Positions 1-6,774 of a DNA stretch of 10,933 bases are shown piece after piece; within the stretch, counting starts at the first letter, position 1; each line of letters starts with the position of its first letter. This DNA comes from Nitrososphaerota archaeon (GTDB lineage: Archaea > Thermoproteota > Nitrososphaeria > Nitrososphaerales > UBA183): the NCBI GenBank assembly GCA_029784795.1, contig JAFMAW010000023.1:1-10933 (forward strand), written 5' to 3'. The notes beneath the pieces are model-generated. The model was not told the origin of the DNA and searched no databases. It saw only the letters and a list, made by a program, of their open reading frames with translations. The position numbers were made by a program, and so were the translations under genes.

Positions 1-129
1 CTGGAGGGTCTTGATGCGCGTGGCATACTCCCTCATCCGGGCGTTGTCGCCCTGGACCTTAGCTATGCGGTAGCCCTTCCACGCCTTGCGGAGGGCTCCC
101 CAGACTTGCCCCTTTTGATATTCGGCCAT
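1..129 (-). CDS. Small conserved protein of unknown function, N-terminal part (runs off left edge)
   Basis: An open frame of 43 codons begins at ATG 127-129 on the minus strand and continues past base 1, so only the N-terminus is visible. It starts MAEYQKGQVWGALRKAWKGY and is basic and rich in aromatic and charged residues, with no signal peptide or membrane segment; the visible part looks like an amphipathic helix. The style resembles short conserved proteins I associate with Thaumarchaeota, but I cannot name a family or function. No Shine-Dalgarno sequence precedes the ATG. An AT-rich stretch at 164-170 lies about 38 bases upstream and could be its TATA box. It is transcribed in the same direction as the proline dehydrogenase gene, 100 bases downstream of that gene's stop, so it is probably a separate unit. 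Confidence 0.6.
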   Translation of the reverse strand, partial: MAEYQKGQVWGALRKAWKGYRIAKVQGDNARMREYATRIKTLQ

Positions 130-163
130 TTTGTCTGACCTGCCGTGTTCAGGCCCCGTCCGG

Positions 164-170
164 TATTTTG
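164..170 (-). promoter_or_regulatory. Possible TATA box for the left-edge small gene
   Basis: The minus strand reads CAAAATA here, in otherwise GC-rich sequence, centred about 38 bases upstream of the ATG at 129. That would give a leader of roughly 10 bases. The rest of the 130-229 gap shows no recognisable feature. Confidence 0.3.
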
Positions 171-229
171 CGGGCGTAGTCTATGTTAGTTGAGCCAGTA
201 ATCAAAGGAGGCTACCGCCGAAGCGGGCC

Positions 230-1069
230 CTAGAGCACGGAGCGGAGGATGAGCCAGATGTTGCTCGGGTGCTCCCGTATCCTCCGCTTTGAGTAGGCCC
301 ACCACCTGTCCCCATAGGGGAGGTATTCGGAGACCACGTATCCTGATTTCACGAGGTCGCCCTTGAGATCGTCCCTGATGCCCTTGAGGAACTCAAAACG
401 GAACTTCGCGTGGCTGGACTCTGCCAGGGCCTTGGCGCGCTCTACGAGAGCCCCGTCGTGGGTGGCGATGGCGAACCCTTCCCCCCTCTCGAAGAGAGAC
501 GCCATCAGTTTCTCGAAGTTCTTGTTTATCTCCGGCTTGGTGGGGAAGACGAAGTCTGGGCCCTCCCTGTAGGCCCCCTTGACCAGCCTCACCATCCCTC
601 CTTGGTCCAGTATCGCATTCACGTCTGACTCGCTGCGCCTGGCATAGGCCTGGATTGCCACGCCGAGTCTCGGATGGCGACCGTGGGCGTCGAGGTAGGC
701 GGCGACCGTCTTCTCCGTGAACGCGGAACCTTCCATGTCTACCCAAAGGAGCTGCGACAACTTCTCCGCGTTGGCCATTATCCTGTCGAACCTCCTCCGC
801 ATCGCCTCGTCGTCCGCTCCCATCCCCAGCTGCGTCAGCTTGACCGAGGCGAACCCTCTGACCCCGCCGTCGGCCAACGCCTGCTGAAGCCTGAGATACT
901 CTTCAACCTGGGCGTCAGCTGTCGCCGGGTCCATGATCTCCTCTCCGAGGAAGTTTACGACCACCCCCATCCCCCTGGAGTTCGCCCCCTTTGCGTCGTC
1001 CATCGCAGCGCTCAGGTCTGCCCCTGAAATCCACCTCTTCGCCATCGGCAGGACGACCTTCTCCTTCAC
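230..1069 (-). CDS. Proline dehydrogenase (FAD-dependent, PRODH domain)
   Basis: Oxidises L-proline to pyrroline-5-carboxylate with FAD, the first step of proline catabolism, passing electrons to the quinone pool. It is a stand-alone PRODH domain, not a PutA fusion. Family landmarks in order, numbered from the longest frame (ATG 1123): SVKLTQLG 93-100, VDMEGS 128-133, AIQAYARR 156-163, RLVKGAY 179-185, ATHDG 220-224, and the C-terminal substrate-binding signature YLPYGDRWWAYSKRRIRE at 267-284. The start is uncertain. ATG codons lie at 1123, 1102 and 1045, but the divergent neighbour leaves almost no promoter room for the first two. GTG at 1069 lies 35 bases from the AT box at 1101-1107 and gives MKEKVVLPMAKRW, about the usual N-terminal length as I recall the family; I chose it tentatively. 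It diverges from an Xaa-Pro peptidase gene, which supports a proline-utilisation role. Confidence 0.9.
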   Translation of the reverse strand: MKEKVVLPMAKRWISGADLSAAMDDAKGANSRGMGVVVNFLGEEIMDPATADAQVEEYLRLQQALADGGVRGFASVKLTQLGMGADDEAMRRRFDRIMANAEKLSQLLWVDMEGSAFTEKTVAAYLDAHGRHPRLGVAIQAYARRSESDVNAILDQGGMVRLVKGAYREGPDFVFPTKPEINKNFEKLMASLFERGEGFAIATHDGALVERAKALAESSHAKFRFEFLKGIRDDLKGDLVKSGYVVSEYLPYGDRWWAYSKRRIREHPSNIWLILRSVL

Positions 1070-1100
1070 CCCCAAGGCGTCCCTGCGCCTAAGGAACCAC

Positions 1101-1107
1101 ATATTAA
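1101..1107. promoter_or_regulatory. AT-rich TATA-like element between divergent proline genes
   Basis: ATATTAA is the only AT-rich stretch in this intergenic region. Its centre (1104) is 31 bases from the peptidase ATG at 1135 and 35 bases from the GTG at 1069 on the other strand. It could therefore serve either gene or both, giving very short leaders. The spacing is seen; promoter function is inferred. Confidence 0.45.
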
Positions 1108-1125
1108 CGGTGCACATGTGCACCG
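1108..1125. promoter_or_regulatory. Perfect 18-bp palindrome, probable operator of the proline divergon
   Basis: CGGTGCACATGTGCACCG reads identically on both strands over all 18 bases; the next base on each side breaks the symmetry. It directly adjoins the TATA-like element and ends one base before the ATG at 1126. With peptidase transcription starting near 1130, the palindrome covers the interval between TATA box and start site, a classic place for an archaeal repressor to block the initiation machinery. Perfect symmetry suits a dimeric helix-turn-helix regulator. The regulator is not identifiable here; the nearby Lrp-like protein at 2232-2507 lacks a DNA-binding domain. Confidence 0.6.
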
Positions 1126-1134
1126 ATGCCGAGT

Positions 1135-2235
1135 ATGAGACCTGAAGCCCTCTACGCAGCCAGGATGAAGCGGCTCAGGGAGGGGCTCGCCAAGCGAGGG
1201 CTGAAGGGAGCGGTCGTAGTACCCGGGCCGAACATGCGCTACCTGACCAGTGGCACATCCCTCATGCTGGAGCGCCCGTTCGTGCTGCTCATCCCTTTGT
1301 CAGGCGAGCCGCAGCTGGTGGCGCCAGCCCTGGAGTCTGGGCCATACCGGAGCTTGCCGGTCGCCATCGGGGTCCATGCGTGGACAGACTCGGAGGGGCC
1401 CGGGGGGGCCATCAGCCAGGCGGTGAGGAGCGCCGGGGTGGAGGGAACCTGGGGCGTAGAGGGCAGGGCGCCGTTCCAGTACGTGAACAGGCTGGCGAAG
1501 GTCGCACGCCTGAAGCTCGCCGACGCCGAGCCCGTCCTCCAGGGGATGAGGGAGTCCAAGGACGAGGTTGAAGTCAGGCTCCTGAAGAAGTCAGGGGAAA
1601 CGTTGAGCAAGGCGTTCAGGAGGTTCCCTGAGCTCATCAAAGAGGGGACCACTGAGCTCGAGCTGTCCAGGGCGATGACGGATGCGATCTACGCCGAGGG
1701 AGCCGAGAGGGTCGACGACATGCTTGTCCAGGCTGGCCGGACGGCGGCGGACCCGCATCACCTCCCCTCTGGCAGGAAGGTCCAACGGGGAGAGAGCATA
1801 GTGGTGGACGTGGGTTCGACCTACGGCGGATACTACGCTGACATCACCAGGACGTTCTGCATTGGACGATCATTGGACGTCGAGAAGGTGTACTCCAAGG
1901 TCCTCGAAGCCCAGGAGGCTGCCGTGGCCGAGTCGAGGGCGGGCGCGAAGGTCGGGGATGTCGACGCTGCCGCCAGGGGGGTGCTCGAGGGGGCAGGGTT
2001 GGGAAGGTATTTCTTCCACAGGACGGGGCATGGGCTAGGGCTGGAGATCCACGAAGCGCCCTACATAGTCGAGGGTGGGGGGGAGAGGCTGGGCCCTGGC
2101 ATGTGCTTCACGATAGAGCCTGGAGCCTACATCAGGGGGAAGCTCGGGGTCAGGATAGAGGACGACCTCCTGATTGAGGGCAGGACAGGAGTGGGAATCA
2201 CCGACGTCCCCAAGGAATACGGCTGGTGGAGCTAG
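1135..2235 (+). CDS. Xaa-Pro dipeptidase/aminopeptidase, M24 family metallopeptidase
   Basis: Cytosolic dinuclear-metal peptidase that splits the bond before proline, releasing proline from X-Pro dipeptides or N-terminal residues of peptides. It has an N-terminal creatinase-like domain followed by the C-terminal pita-bread catalytic domain. Numbered from the upstream ATG at 1126, the metal ligands are visible in order: D228 (VVDVGS), D239 (YYADITRTF), H302 (HRTGHGLGLEIHE), E331 (TIEPGAYI) and E345 (RIEDD); H211 and H309 match the usual active-site histidines. Length, about 366 residues, is normal for prolidase/PepQ. I prefer ATG 1135 because 1126 abuts the palindrome and would precede the predicted transcription start. 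The gene is divergent from proline dehydrogenase, which would oxidise the proline it frees. Exact specificity (dipeptidase or aminopeptidase) is not decided by sequence. Confidence 0.92.
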   Translation: MRPEALYAARMKRLREGLAKRGLKGAVVVPGPNMRYLTSGTSLMLERPFVLLIPLSGEPQLVAPALESGPYRSLPVAIGVHAWTDSEGPGGAISQAVRSAGVEGTWGVEGRAPFQYVNRLAKVARLKLADAEPVLQGMRESKDEVEVRLLKKSGETLSKAFRRFPELIKEGTTELELSRAMTDAIYAEGAERVDDMLVQAGRTAADPHHLPSGRKVQRGESIVVDVGSTYGGYYADITRTFCIGRSLDVEKVYSKVLEAQEAAVAESRAGAKVGDVDAAARGVLEGAGLGRYFFHRTGHGLGLEIHEAPYIVEGGGERLGPGMCFTIEPGAYIRGKLGVRIEDDLLIEGRTGVGITDVPKEYGWWS

Positions 2236-2507
2236 ACCTTCTTGATTCGCGAGAACTGAGACACCATCGTGTTCGTGTCTTCGATGTGCTTGACCTTCTG
2301 TATCTTGCTCATGACAAGCCTGTACACCTTCTCGTCGCTTGGGACGAGGACCTCCTTCTGGGCGTTGAGAACGACCAGGATGTCCCAGTCGCCGGGGACG
2401 ATGTGGGTCTCTACGATTTCTGGGACCTTCATCAGCTCGTCTATGACTTCTTCCTCGTGACCGGGGGTGACCTTGAGCAGGACGAAGGCCCTCTGATATA
2501 CTGGCAA
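2232..2507 (-). CDS. Stand-alone Lrp/AsnC ligand-binding (RAM) domain protein
   Basis: A 91-residue protein consisting only of the ferredoxin-like domain that Lrp/AsnC regulators use to bind amino acids and oligomerise. It begins MPVYQRAFVLLKVTPGHEEE (first strand and helix), followed by PEIVETHIVPGDWDILVVL (residues 29-47, central hairpin with the usual GDWDI turn) and a final helix and strand ending SRIKKV. No helix-turn-helix is present. The frame opens upstream at ATG 2642, but that extension would run through the TATA element and the start of the polymerase gene. TTG at 2507 lies 30 bases from the TATA element and matches where the domain begins, so I chose it. Such proteins may sense amino acids or partner full-length Lrp proteins; the role here is inference. 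Its stop interlocks with that of the convergent peptidase gene. Confidence 0.85.
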   Translation of the reverse strand: MPVYQRAFVLLKVTPGHEEEVIDELMKVPEIVETHIVPGDWDILVVLNAQKEVLVPSDEKVYRLVMSKIQKVKHIEDTNTMVSQFSRIKKV

Positions 2508-2533
2508 CCGCTTCAGGTGGCCGGCCGTACTGC

Positions 2534-2542
2534 TTTTAAAAA
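2534..2542. promoter_or_regulatory. Shared bidirectional TATA element (Lrp-like gene and polX)
   Basis: TTTTAAAAA lies in GC-rich surroundings, and its TTTTAAAA core (2534-2541) is self-complementary. From its centre it is 30.5 bases to the TTG at 2507 on the minus strand and 28.5 bases to the TTG at 2566 on the plus strand. Both spacings suit archaeal initiation with essentially no leader. One box therefore appears to drive both divergent genes. Confidence 0.65.
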
Positions 2543-2565
2543 CGAATCGCCGCCAAATGACCATA

Positions 2566-4254
2566 TTGAGGAATGCCGAGGTCGCCGAGCTCCTAGACAG
2601 GCTTGGGGAGCTCGTGGAGGCCGCCGGAGAGGACAGGTTCAAGGTGATTGCCTACCACAGGGCGGCTGCCAGCTTGAGGAACATGGACGAAGACGTCGAG
2701 CAAGCCTGGAAGGAGAGGCGACTGGAGGACATCCGGTATGTGGGGGAAGGCATAGCCAGGAAGATCGACGAGTACCTCAGGACAGGGAGGCTCGAGCTCC
2801 TGGAGCGGATGAAGGCGAAGGTTCCTCCGGGGGTGCCGAAGCTCATGAAGATCCAGGGGATAGGGCCGAGGACCGCGTACCACCTCTCCCACGACCTTGG
2901 GATAGCGAGCGTCGAAGATCTGAAGTCAGCCCTGGAGTCAGGGAGACTCGACTCAGAGTTTGGGCCCACGGCCAGGGGGTCGTTCGCGGTTGGAATCGAG
3001 AAGCTCGCAAGCTTCGAGAAGCGGATGCTCATCCCCGAGGCCGAGGGGGAGTTCCAGAAGCTGGCATCCTACTTTGGGGCCCTGGGAATCGAAGTGAGGA
3101 TGGCCGGGAGCCTGAGGCGAGGGAAGAGCACGGTCGGGGACATAGACCTGCTCTCCACCGACCAGAGGGCGGTCGACGCCTTGGCCGAGTGCCCGGGCGC
3201 GGACCAGGTCCTTGAGAGGGGCCCAAAGAGGACGAGCGTGAAGCTCGGGAGCGGGGTGCAGGTGGACGTCAGGCTGTTCGCGCCTGAAGAGTACGGCGCT
3301 GCGCTGGTCTACTTCACCGGCTCGAAGGACCACAACATAGCGCTCAGGAGCCTGGCGATGGGCAAAGGGTGGAAGCTGAACGAATACGGCCTCTTCGACA
3401 AGGATGGGAAAAGGCTGGCGGGCGGCACCGAGGAGGAGGTATACAGCAAGCTCGGGATGCGGTACATACCCCCTGAGATGAGAGAGAACAGGGGGGAGGT
3501 GGAGGCCTCGCTCAGGGACGAGCTCCCTGACCTCGTCGCCTTCGACGACATCAAGGGGGACCTGCAGATGCACACGACCTGGAGCGATGGGTCGGTCGAC
3601 CTGGGAGGGATGGCGAAGGCGGCAAAGGAGAGGGGGTACGAGTACATCGCTGTCACCGACCACTCGATGTCGGTGAGGGTGGCAAACGGGCTGTCCGAAG
3701 AGCGGTTCCGTAGGCAGTGGAAGGAGATTGACAGGCTGAATGGCGAGCTGGCGCCCTTCAGGATACTCAAGGGCGTCGAGGTGGAGATCAAGAGCGACGG
3801 GTCCCTCGACTTTGACAGGAGCTTCCTCGACGGGTTCGACATCGTCGGGGCGTCCCTGCACCAGAACTTCAGCCAGAGCCCCGACAAGCTGACCGCGAGG
3901 GCGCTCAGCGCCCTGAGCCACCCCTCCGTGGACTTCCTGTGCCACCCCACCAACAGGCTCATCGGGAGGAGGGAAGGGAACCCCATTGACCTCCGCAAGG
4001 TCTTAGCGGCGGCGAAGGAGAATGGAAAGATGCTCGAGGTGGACGGGCAACCTAAGAGGCTGGACCTCGACGACGTCTGGGCGAGGAGGGCCATGGAAGA
4101 AGGGGTCCCCGTGCTCGTGGATTCGGACGCCCACTCCGTGGGGGAGCTGGACAACATCGGGTACGGGGTGACGGTGGCGAGGAGGGCCTGGATGAAGGCG
4201 GGGGACGTCGCGAACACGAGGAAACTGAAGGGCTTCCTGAGATACCTCAGCTGA
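2566..4254 (+). CDS. polX: DNA polymerase X with PHP nuclease domain (PolX)
   Basis: Family X polymerase fused to a PHP phosphoesterase, used for gap filling and end trimming in DNA repair. Numbered from ATG 2557: N-terminal 8-kDa-like region with helix-hairpin-helix YVGEGIARKI (61-70), a second near IQGIGPRTAY (99-108), the polymerase signature GSLRRGKSTVGDIDLL (184-199) with D195 and D197, and D237 (VDVRL). The PHP domain starts near 335: DLQMHTTWSDG with H339 and D344, TDHS H369, GVEVE E408, H435, LCHPTNR H463, and VDSDAHS D524 and H526. Gln337 replaces the first His of the usual HxH pair. Length near 565 is normal. TTG 2566 gives MRNAEVAELL, the usual PolX beginning, and suits the TATA box; ATG 2557 lies only about 20 bases from the box, too close. 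Confidence 0.93.
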   Translation: MRNAEVAELLDRLGELVEAAGEDRFKVIAYHRAAASLRNMDEDVEQAWKERRLEDIRYVGEGIARKIDEYLRTGRLELLERMKAKVPPGVPKLMKIQGIGPRTAYHLSHDLGIASVEDLKSALESGRLDSEFGPTARGSFAVGIEKLASFEKRMLIPEAEGEFQKLASYFGALGIEVRMAGSLRRGKSTVGDIDLLSTDQRAVDALAECPGADQVLERGPKRTSVKLGSGVQVDVRLFAPEEYGAALVYFTGSKDHNIALRSLAMGKGWKLNEYGLFDKDGKRLAGGTEEEVYSKLGMRYIPPEMRENRGEVEASLRDELPDLVAFDDIKGDLQMHTTWSDGSVDLGGMAKAAKERGYEYIAVTDHSMSVRVANGLSEERFRRQWKEIDRLNGELAPFRILKGVEVEIKSDGSLDFDRSFLDGFDIVGASLHQNFSQSPDKLTARALSALSHPSVDFLCHPTNRLIGRREGNPIDLRKVLAAAKENGKMLEVDGQPKRLDLDDVWARRAMEEGVPVLVDSDAHSVGELDNIGYGVTVARRAWMKAGDVANTRKLKGFLRYLS

Positions 4255-4267
4255 CTCCATTCCAACG

Positions 4268-4274
4268 TTAATAA
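4268..4274 (+). promoter_or_regulatory. TATA box of the tRNA-Leu gene
   Basis: TTAATAA is centred 27 bases before the first base of the tRNA, the standard archaeal distance if transcription begins at or just before the mature 5' end. It sits in the 43-base gap after polX. Confidence 0.6.
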
Positions 4275-4297
4275 CTCAAGCCTGATGCGCGGGCCGT

Positions 4298-4397
4298 GCG
4301 GGGGTAGCTAAGCCTGGCCAACAGCAGGGGACTTAAGCGACCTTTCGTGGAGATCCCCTCCCTCAGGGGTTCGTGGGTTCGAATCCCATCCCCCGCA
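4298..4397 (+). tRNA. tRNA-Leu (anticodon UAA), with 15-base intron
   Basis: A complete cloverleaf can be drawn. The acceptor stem GCGGGGG (4298-4304) pairs with CCCCCGC (4390-4396), with discriminator A at 4397. The D stem is GCT/AGC (4307-4309 and 4323-4325). The anticodon stem GGGGA (4327-4331) pairs with TCCCC (4354-4358) around the split loop, with anticodon TAA at 4334-4336. A class II long variable arm of 14 bases (4359-4372) and the A discriminator mark it as leucine. The T stem is GTGGG/CCCAT around TTCGAAT. The 3' CCA is not encoded. Without the intron the tRNA is 85 bases. It reads leucine codons TTA and TTG. Confidence 0.93.
4338..4352 (+). other. tRNA intron after position 37
   Basis: CGACCTTTCGTGGAG separates G37 from A38, the commonest archaeal tRNA intron site. 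Because AG occurs just before each boundary, the cut could move one or two bases upstream and yield the same mature tRNA. A small hairpin CGA-CCTT-TCG forms inside the intron, but I could not draw a full canonical bulge-helix-bulge, so recognition would need a relaxed motif. Confidence 0.75.
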
Positions 4398-4497
4398 TCC
4401 ACAGCGTGAGCCCAGGGGTGATGGCACTTCGTGTTTGGGGGCCTGAAGAGCGCGAACCGAGGCCGGGTCTGAGCAGCGTCTGGACCGCCCAACCAAT

Positions 4498-4504
4498 CTT
4501 AAAT
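4498..4504 (+). promoter_or_regulatory. TATA box of acetyl-CoA synthetase gene
   Basis: CTTAAAT is centred 33 bases before the ATG at 4534, predicting a leader of a few bases. A purine-rich AGAGGAG ends only two bases before the ATG, too close for a normal ribosome binding site. The 4398-4533 gap otherwise holds nothing I could identify. Confidence 0.5.
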
Positions 4505-4533
4505 CGCCAGAGGATGCTGCTCCAAGAGGAGCC

Positions 4534-6564
4534 ATGACTGACTCGCGGTCAGACGTCGCTGGTGGGCACATAGCGGTACACTGGAAGGAAGAGCCGCTCC
4601 TGGACCCGCCCGCTTCCTTCGTCGCCCAGGCGAACATGAGAGACAGGAGCATCCTGGAGCGCTTCTCTGAGAGGAACTTCCCCGAGTGCTTCAGGGAGTA
4701 CGCGGACCTTCTGACATGGGACCAGGGCTGGCACACCACACTGGACGCGTCCGACCCCCCATTCTGGAAATGGTTCGTCGGCGGGAGGCTCAACGCATCG
4801 TACAATTGTGTAGACAGGCACCTGCCGAAGTACGGGAACAAGGCGGCCATAATCTGGGTCCCAGAGCCCGAGGACGAGGCGCACCGGGTTGTCACATACC
4901 AGGAGCTATACAGGAGGGTCAACGAGTTCGCCCTCGTACTTCATGGCCTGGGACTCCGGGCGGGCGACAGGGTCACCTTTCACCTCCCCATGGTCCCCGA
5001 GCTCCCCGTCTCCATGCTCGCCTGCGCCAGGCTCGGCGTCATCCACAACCAGGTCTTCGGAGGGTTCAGCGCCAGGGCTTGCGCGGAGCGGATTGAGGAC
5101 TCGAAGAGCACCGTCCTGGTGACCATTGACGGCTACCACAGGAACGGGGGAGTCATCGACAAGAAGAAGGAGGCCGACATCGCGGTGGAAGAGGCGGCGA
5201 AGCTCGGAGCGCAGGTCGAGAAGGTCCTCGTCTGGCGACGTCACGCGGGGAGGTATCTCTCGAATTCGCCCATGATCGAGGGCCGTGACTTCTTCGTCGA
5301 CGAGCTGTCGACACGGTTCCAAGGCAAGACGATTTCTCCCGTCTCCATGGACTCGGAGGCGCCACTCTTCCTGATGTACACCAGCGGCTCCACCGGGAGG
5401 CCAAAGGGGGCCCAGCACAGGACCGGTGGGTATCTGGCTTACGTCGCCGCCACTTCGAAGTACGTCCAGGACATCCACCCGGAGGACGTCTACTGGTGCT
5501 TCGCAGACATAGGGTGGATCACGGGCCACTCCTACATCGTATACGGCCCCCTCGCCCTGGCGGCGACCACCGTGATGTATGAAGGGGTGCCGCTCTACCC
5601 GGACGCCGGGAGGCCCTGGAGGATCGCGGAAAGGCTCGGGGTGAACATATTCCACACGGCGCCTACCACCATCAGGATGCTCAGGAAGTCCGGGCCTGGT
5701 GAGCCCGAGAAGTACGACTATCACTTCAAGGCGATGACGACGGTGGGCGAACCCATAGAGCCGGAGACCTGGAGGTGGTTCCACGAAGTGGTCGGGAAGA
5801 GGGAGGCGGTGATCACCGACACCTGGTGGCAGACGGAGACCGGGGGGTTCCTCTGCTCGACCCTCCCGGCGGTCAGCCCCATGAAGCCCGGGAGCGCCGG
5901 GCCAGGGATGCCGGGCATCTACCCGGTGATTCTCGATGAGGACGGCGCCGCAATCCCTGCAGGCGAGAACAGGGCCGGGAACCTCTGCATCCGCAACCCC
6001 TGGCCTGGCATAATGCAGACCGTCTGGGGAGACCCAGACAGGTTCGTCAGGACGTACTACTCGAAGTACAACAGGGACAAGGAGAGCAAGGACTGGCGGG
6101 ACTGGCCTTACTTCGCTGGTGACGGAGCGGTGCTTGCTTCTGACGGGTACCTCCGCATACTCGGCAGGGTGGACGATGTGATCAAGGTCGCAGGCCACAG
6201 GCTCGGGACGAAGGAGCTGGAGAACGCGGTCCTGACCACCCCGGACGTGGCCGAAGCCGCGGCCATAGCTATGTCCGATGAGCTCCGCGGCCACGTCCCG
6301 GTAGTCTACGTTGCGCTGAAGCCAGGGAGCTCCCCCGCCAAGGGAATTGAGGATCTCGTCAAAGAGAACGTGGTGAAGCAGCTGGGGCCCATCGCGAGGC
6401 CGAGGTTCGTCTACATCGTCCCCGACCTCCCGAAGACGAGGTCGGGAAAGATCATGAGGCGCGTCCTGGTCGCTATCTCGGACCGGAAGGACTACGGGGA
6501 CATCACCACCCTGGCGAACCCGGACGTCGTCGATGCCATCAGGAAGCAGGTGCAGTCAGCCTAG
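4534..6564 (+). CDS. acs: Acetyl-CoA synthetase, AMP-forming
   Basis: Activates acetate (probably also propionate) with ATP and CoA through an acyl-adenylate to acetyl-CoA. This is a full-length member of the acyl-adenylate family, 676 residues against about 650 for Acs. Visible landmarks are the N-terminal Acs domain up to about residue 100, the P-loop YTSGSTGRPKG (282-292), FADIGWITGHSY (323-334), the adenine-binding region TVGEPIEP (403-410), and DTWWQTETGG (429-438), whose tryptophans limit the acyl pocket to two or three carbons. The hinge and C-terminal domain follow: YFAGDGA (526-532), GRVDDVIKVAGHRLGTKELE (544-563) and PKTRSGKIMRR (633-643) with catalytic K639, the lysine commonly acetylated to switch Acs off. 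It is monocistronic, between the tRNA and the amidohydrolase, with about 200 untranslated bases after its stop. Confidence 0.95.
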   Translation: MTDSRSDVAGGHIAVHWKEEPLLDPPASFVAQANMRDRSILERFSERNFPECFREYADLLTWDQGWHTTLDASDPPFWKWFVGGRLNASYNCVDRHLPKYGNKAAIIWVPEPEDEAHRVVTYQELYRRVNEFALVLHGLGLRAGDRVTFHLPMVPELPVSMLACARLGVIHNQVFGGFSARACAERIEDSKSTVLVTIDGYHRNGGVIDKKKEADIAVEEAAKLGAQVEKVLVWRRHAGRYLSNSPMIEGRDFFVDELSTRFQGKTISPVSMDSEAPLFLMYTSGSTGRPKGAQHRTGGYLAYVAATSKYVQDIHPEDVYWCFADIGWITGHSYIVYGPLALAATTVMYEGVPLYPDAGRPWRIAERLGVNIFHTAPTTIRMLRKSGPGEPEKYDYHFKAMTTVGEPIEPETWRWFHEVVGKREAVITDTWWQTETGGFLCSTLPAVSPMKPGSAGPGMPGIYPVILDEDGAAIPAGENRAGNLCIRNPWPGIMQTVWGDPDRFVRTYYSKYNRDKESKDWRDWPYFAGDGAVLASDGYLRILGRVDDVIKVAGHRLGTKELENAVLTTPDVAEAAAIAMSDELRGHVPVVYVALKPGSSPAKGIEDLVKENVVKQLGPIARPRFVYIVPDLPKTRSGKIMRRVLVAISDRKDYGDITTLANPDVVDAIRKQVQSA

Positions 6565-6745
6565 ACCCAGGGGGAGCTGGGCTGAGGATATGCACGGCAT
6601 CCGAGTGAAGGCAGGACGACCGCCCTCCCGCGTCCCGTCTGCAAGGGCCGAGCCCGGGGGGACGAGAGACAATGAGGTAGAGAGTCATGGCAGCGGCCCC
6701 TCGGGAAGACCGAAGCGAGATGCAGAAATCACGGACGTCGATTCC

Positions 6746-6751
6746 TTTTAT
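6746..6751 (+). promoter_or_regulatory. TATA box of the M20 amidohydrolase gene
   Basis: TTTTAT, the only AT-rich stretch in the 210-base gap after acs, is centred 26.5 bases before ATG 6775. This predicts a leaderless transcript and favours ATG 6775 over the GTG at 6766. The rest of the gap (6565-6740) shows only a weak imperfect hairpin at 6586-6602. Confidence 0.6.
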
Positions 6752-6774
6752 CCATCCCCCTCGGCGTGCTCCCC

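Noticed and set aside
1126..1137. ATG 1126 as start of the peptidase
   Set aside because: It abuts the palindrome and lies only 22 bases from the TATA-like centre, before the predicted transcription start; ATG 1135 fits better, though this is not proven.
2226..3215. Plus-strand open frame of 329 codons across the Lrp-like gene and polX start
   Set aside because: It runs antisense to the Lrp-like gene and out of frame through polX, with an Arg/Gly/Glu-rich translation typical of a shadow frame.
2953..3945. Long open frame of 330 codons antisense to polX
   Set aside because: Low-complexity composition and no domain; the plus strand carries all PolX and PHP motifs over this span.
4419..4472. 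Possible C/D box guide RNA after the tRNA (TGATGG, then CTGA at 4443 and 4469)
   Set aside because: The C box lacks the final A needed for the kink-turn, no internal C' box is visible, guide spacings are too long and there is no closing stem.
4906..6294. Long open frame of 462 codons antisense to acetyl-CoA synthetase
   Set aside because: The translation is rich in Pro, Arg, His and Val with no recognisable domain, as expected from the complement of a GC-rich gene; the plus-strand frame is an unmistakable Acs.
6586..6602. Small hairpin in the gap after acs
   Set aside because: The stem is short with a two-base bulge, no T-run follows, and such hairpins are common by chance in GC-rich sequence.
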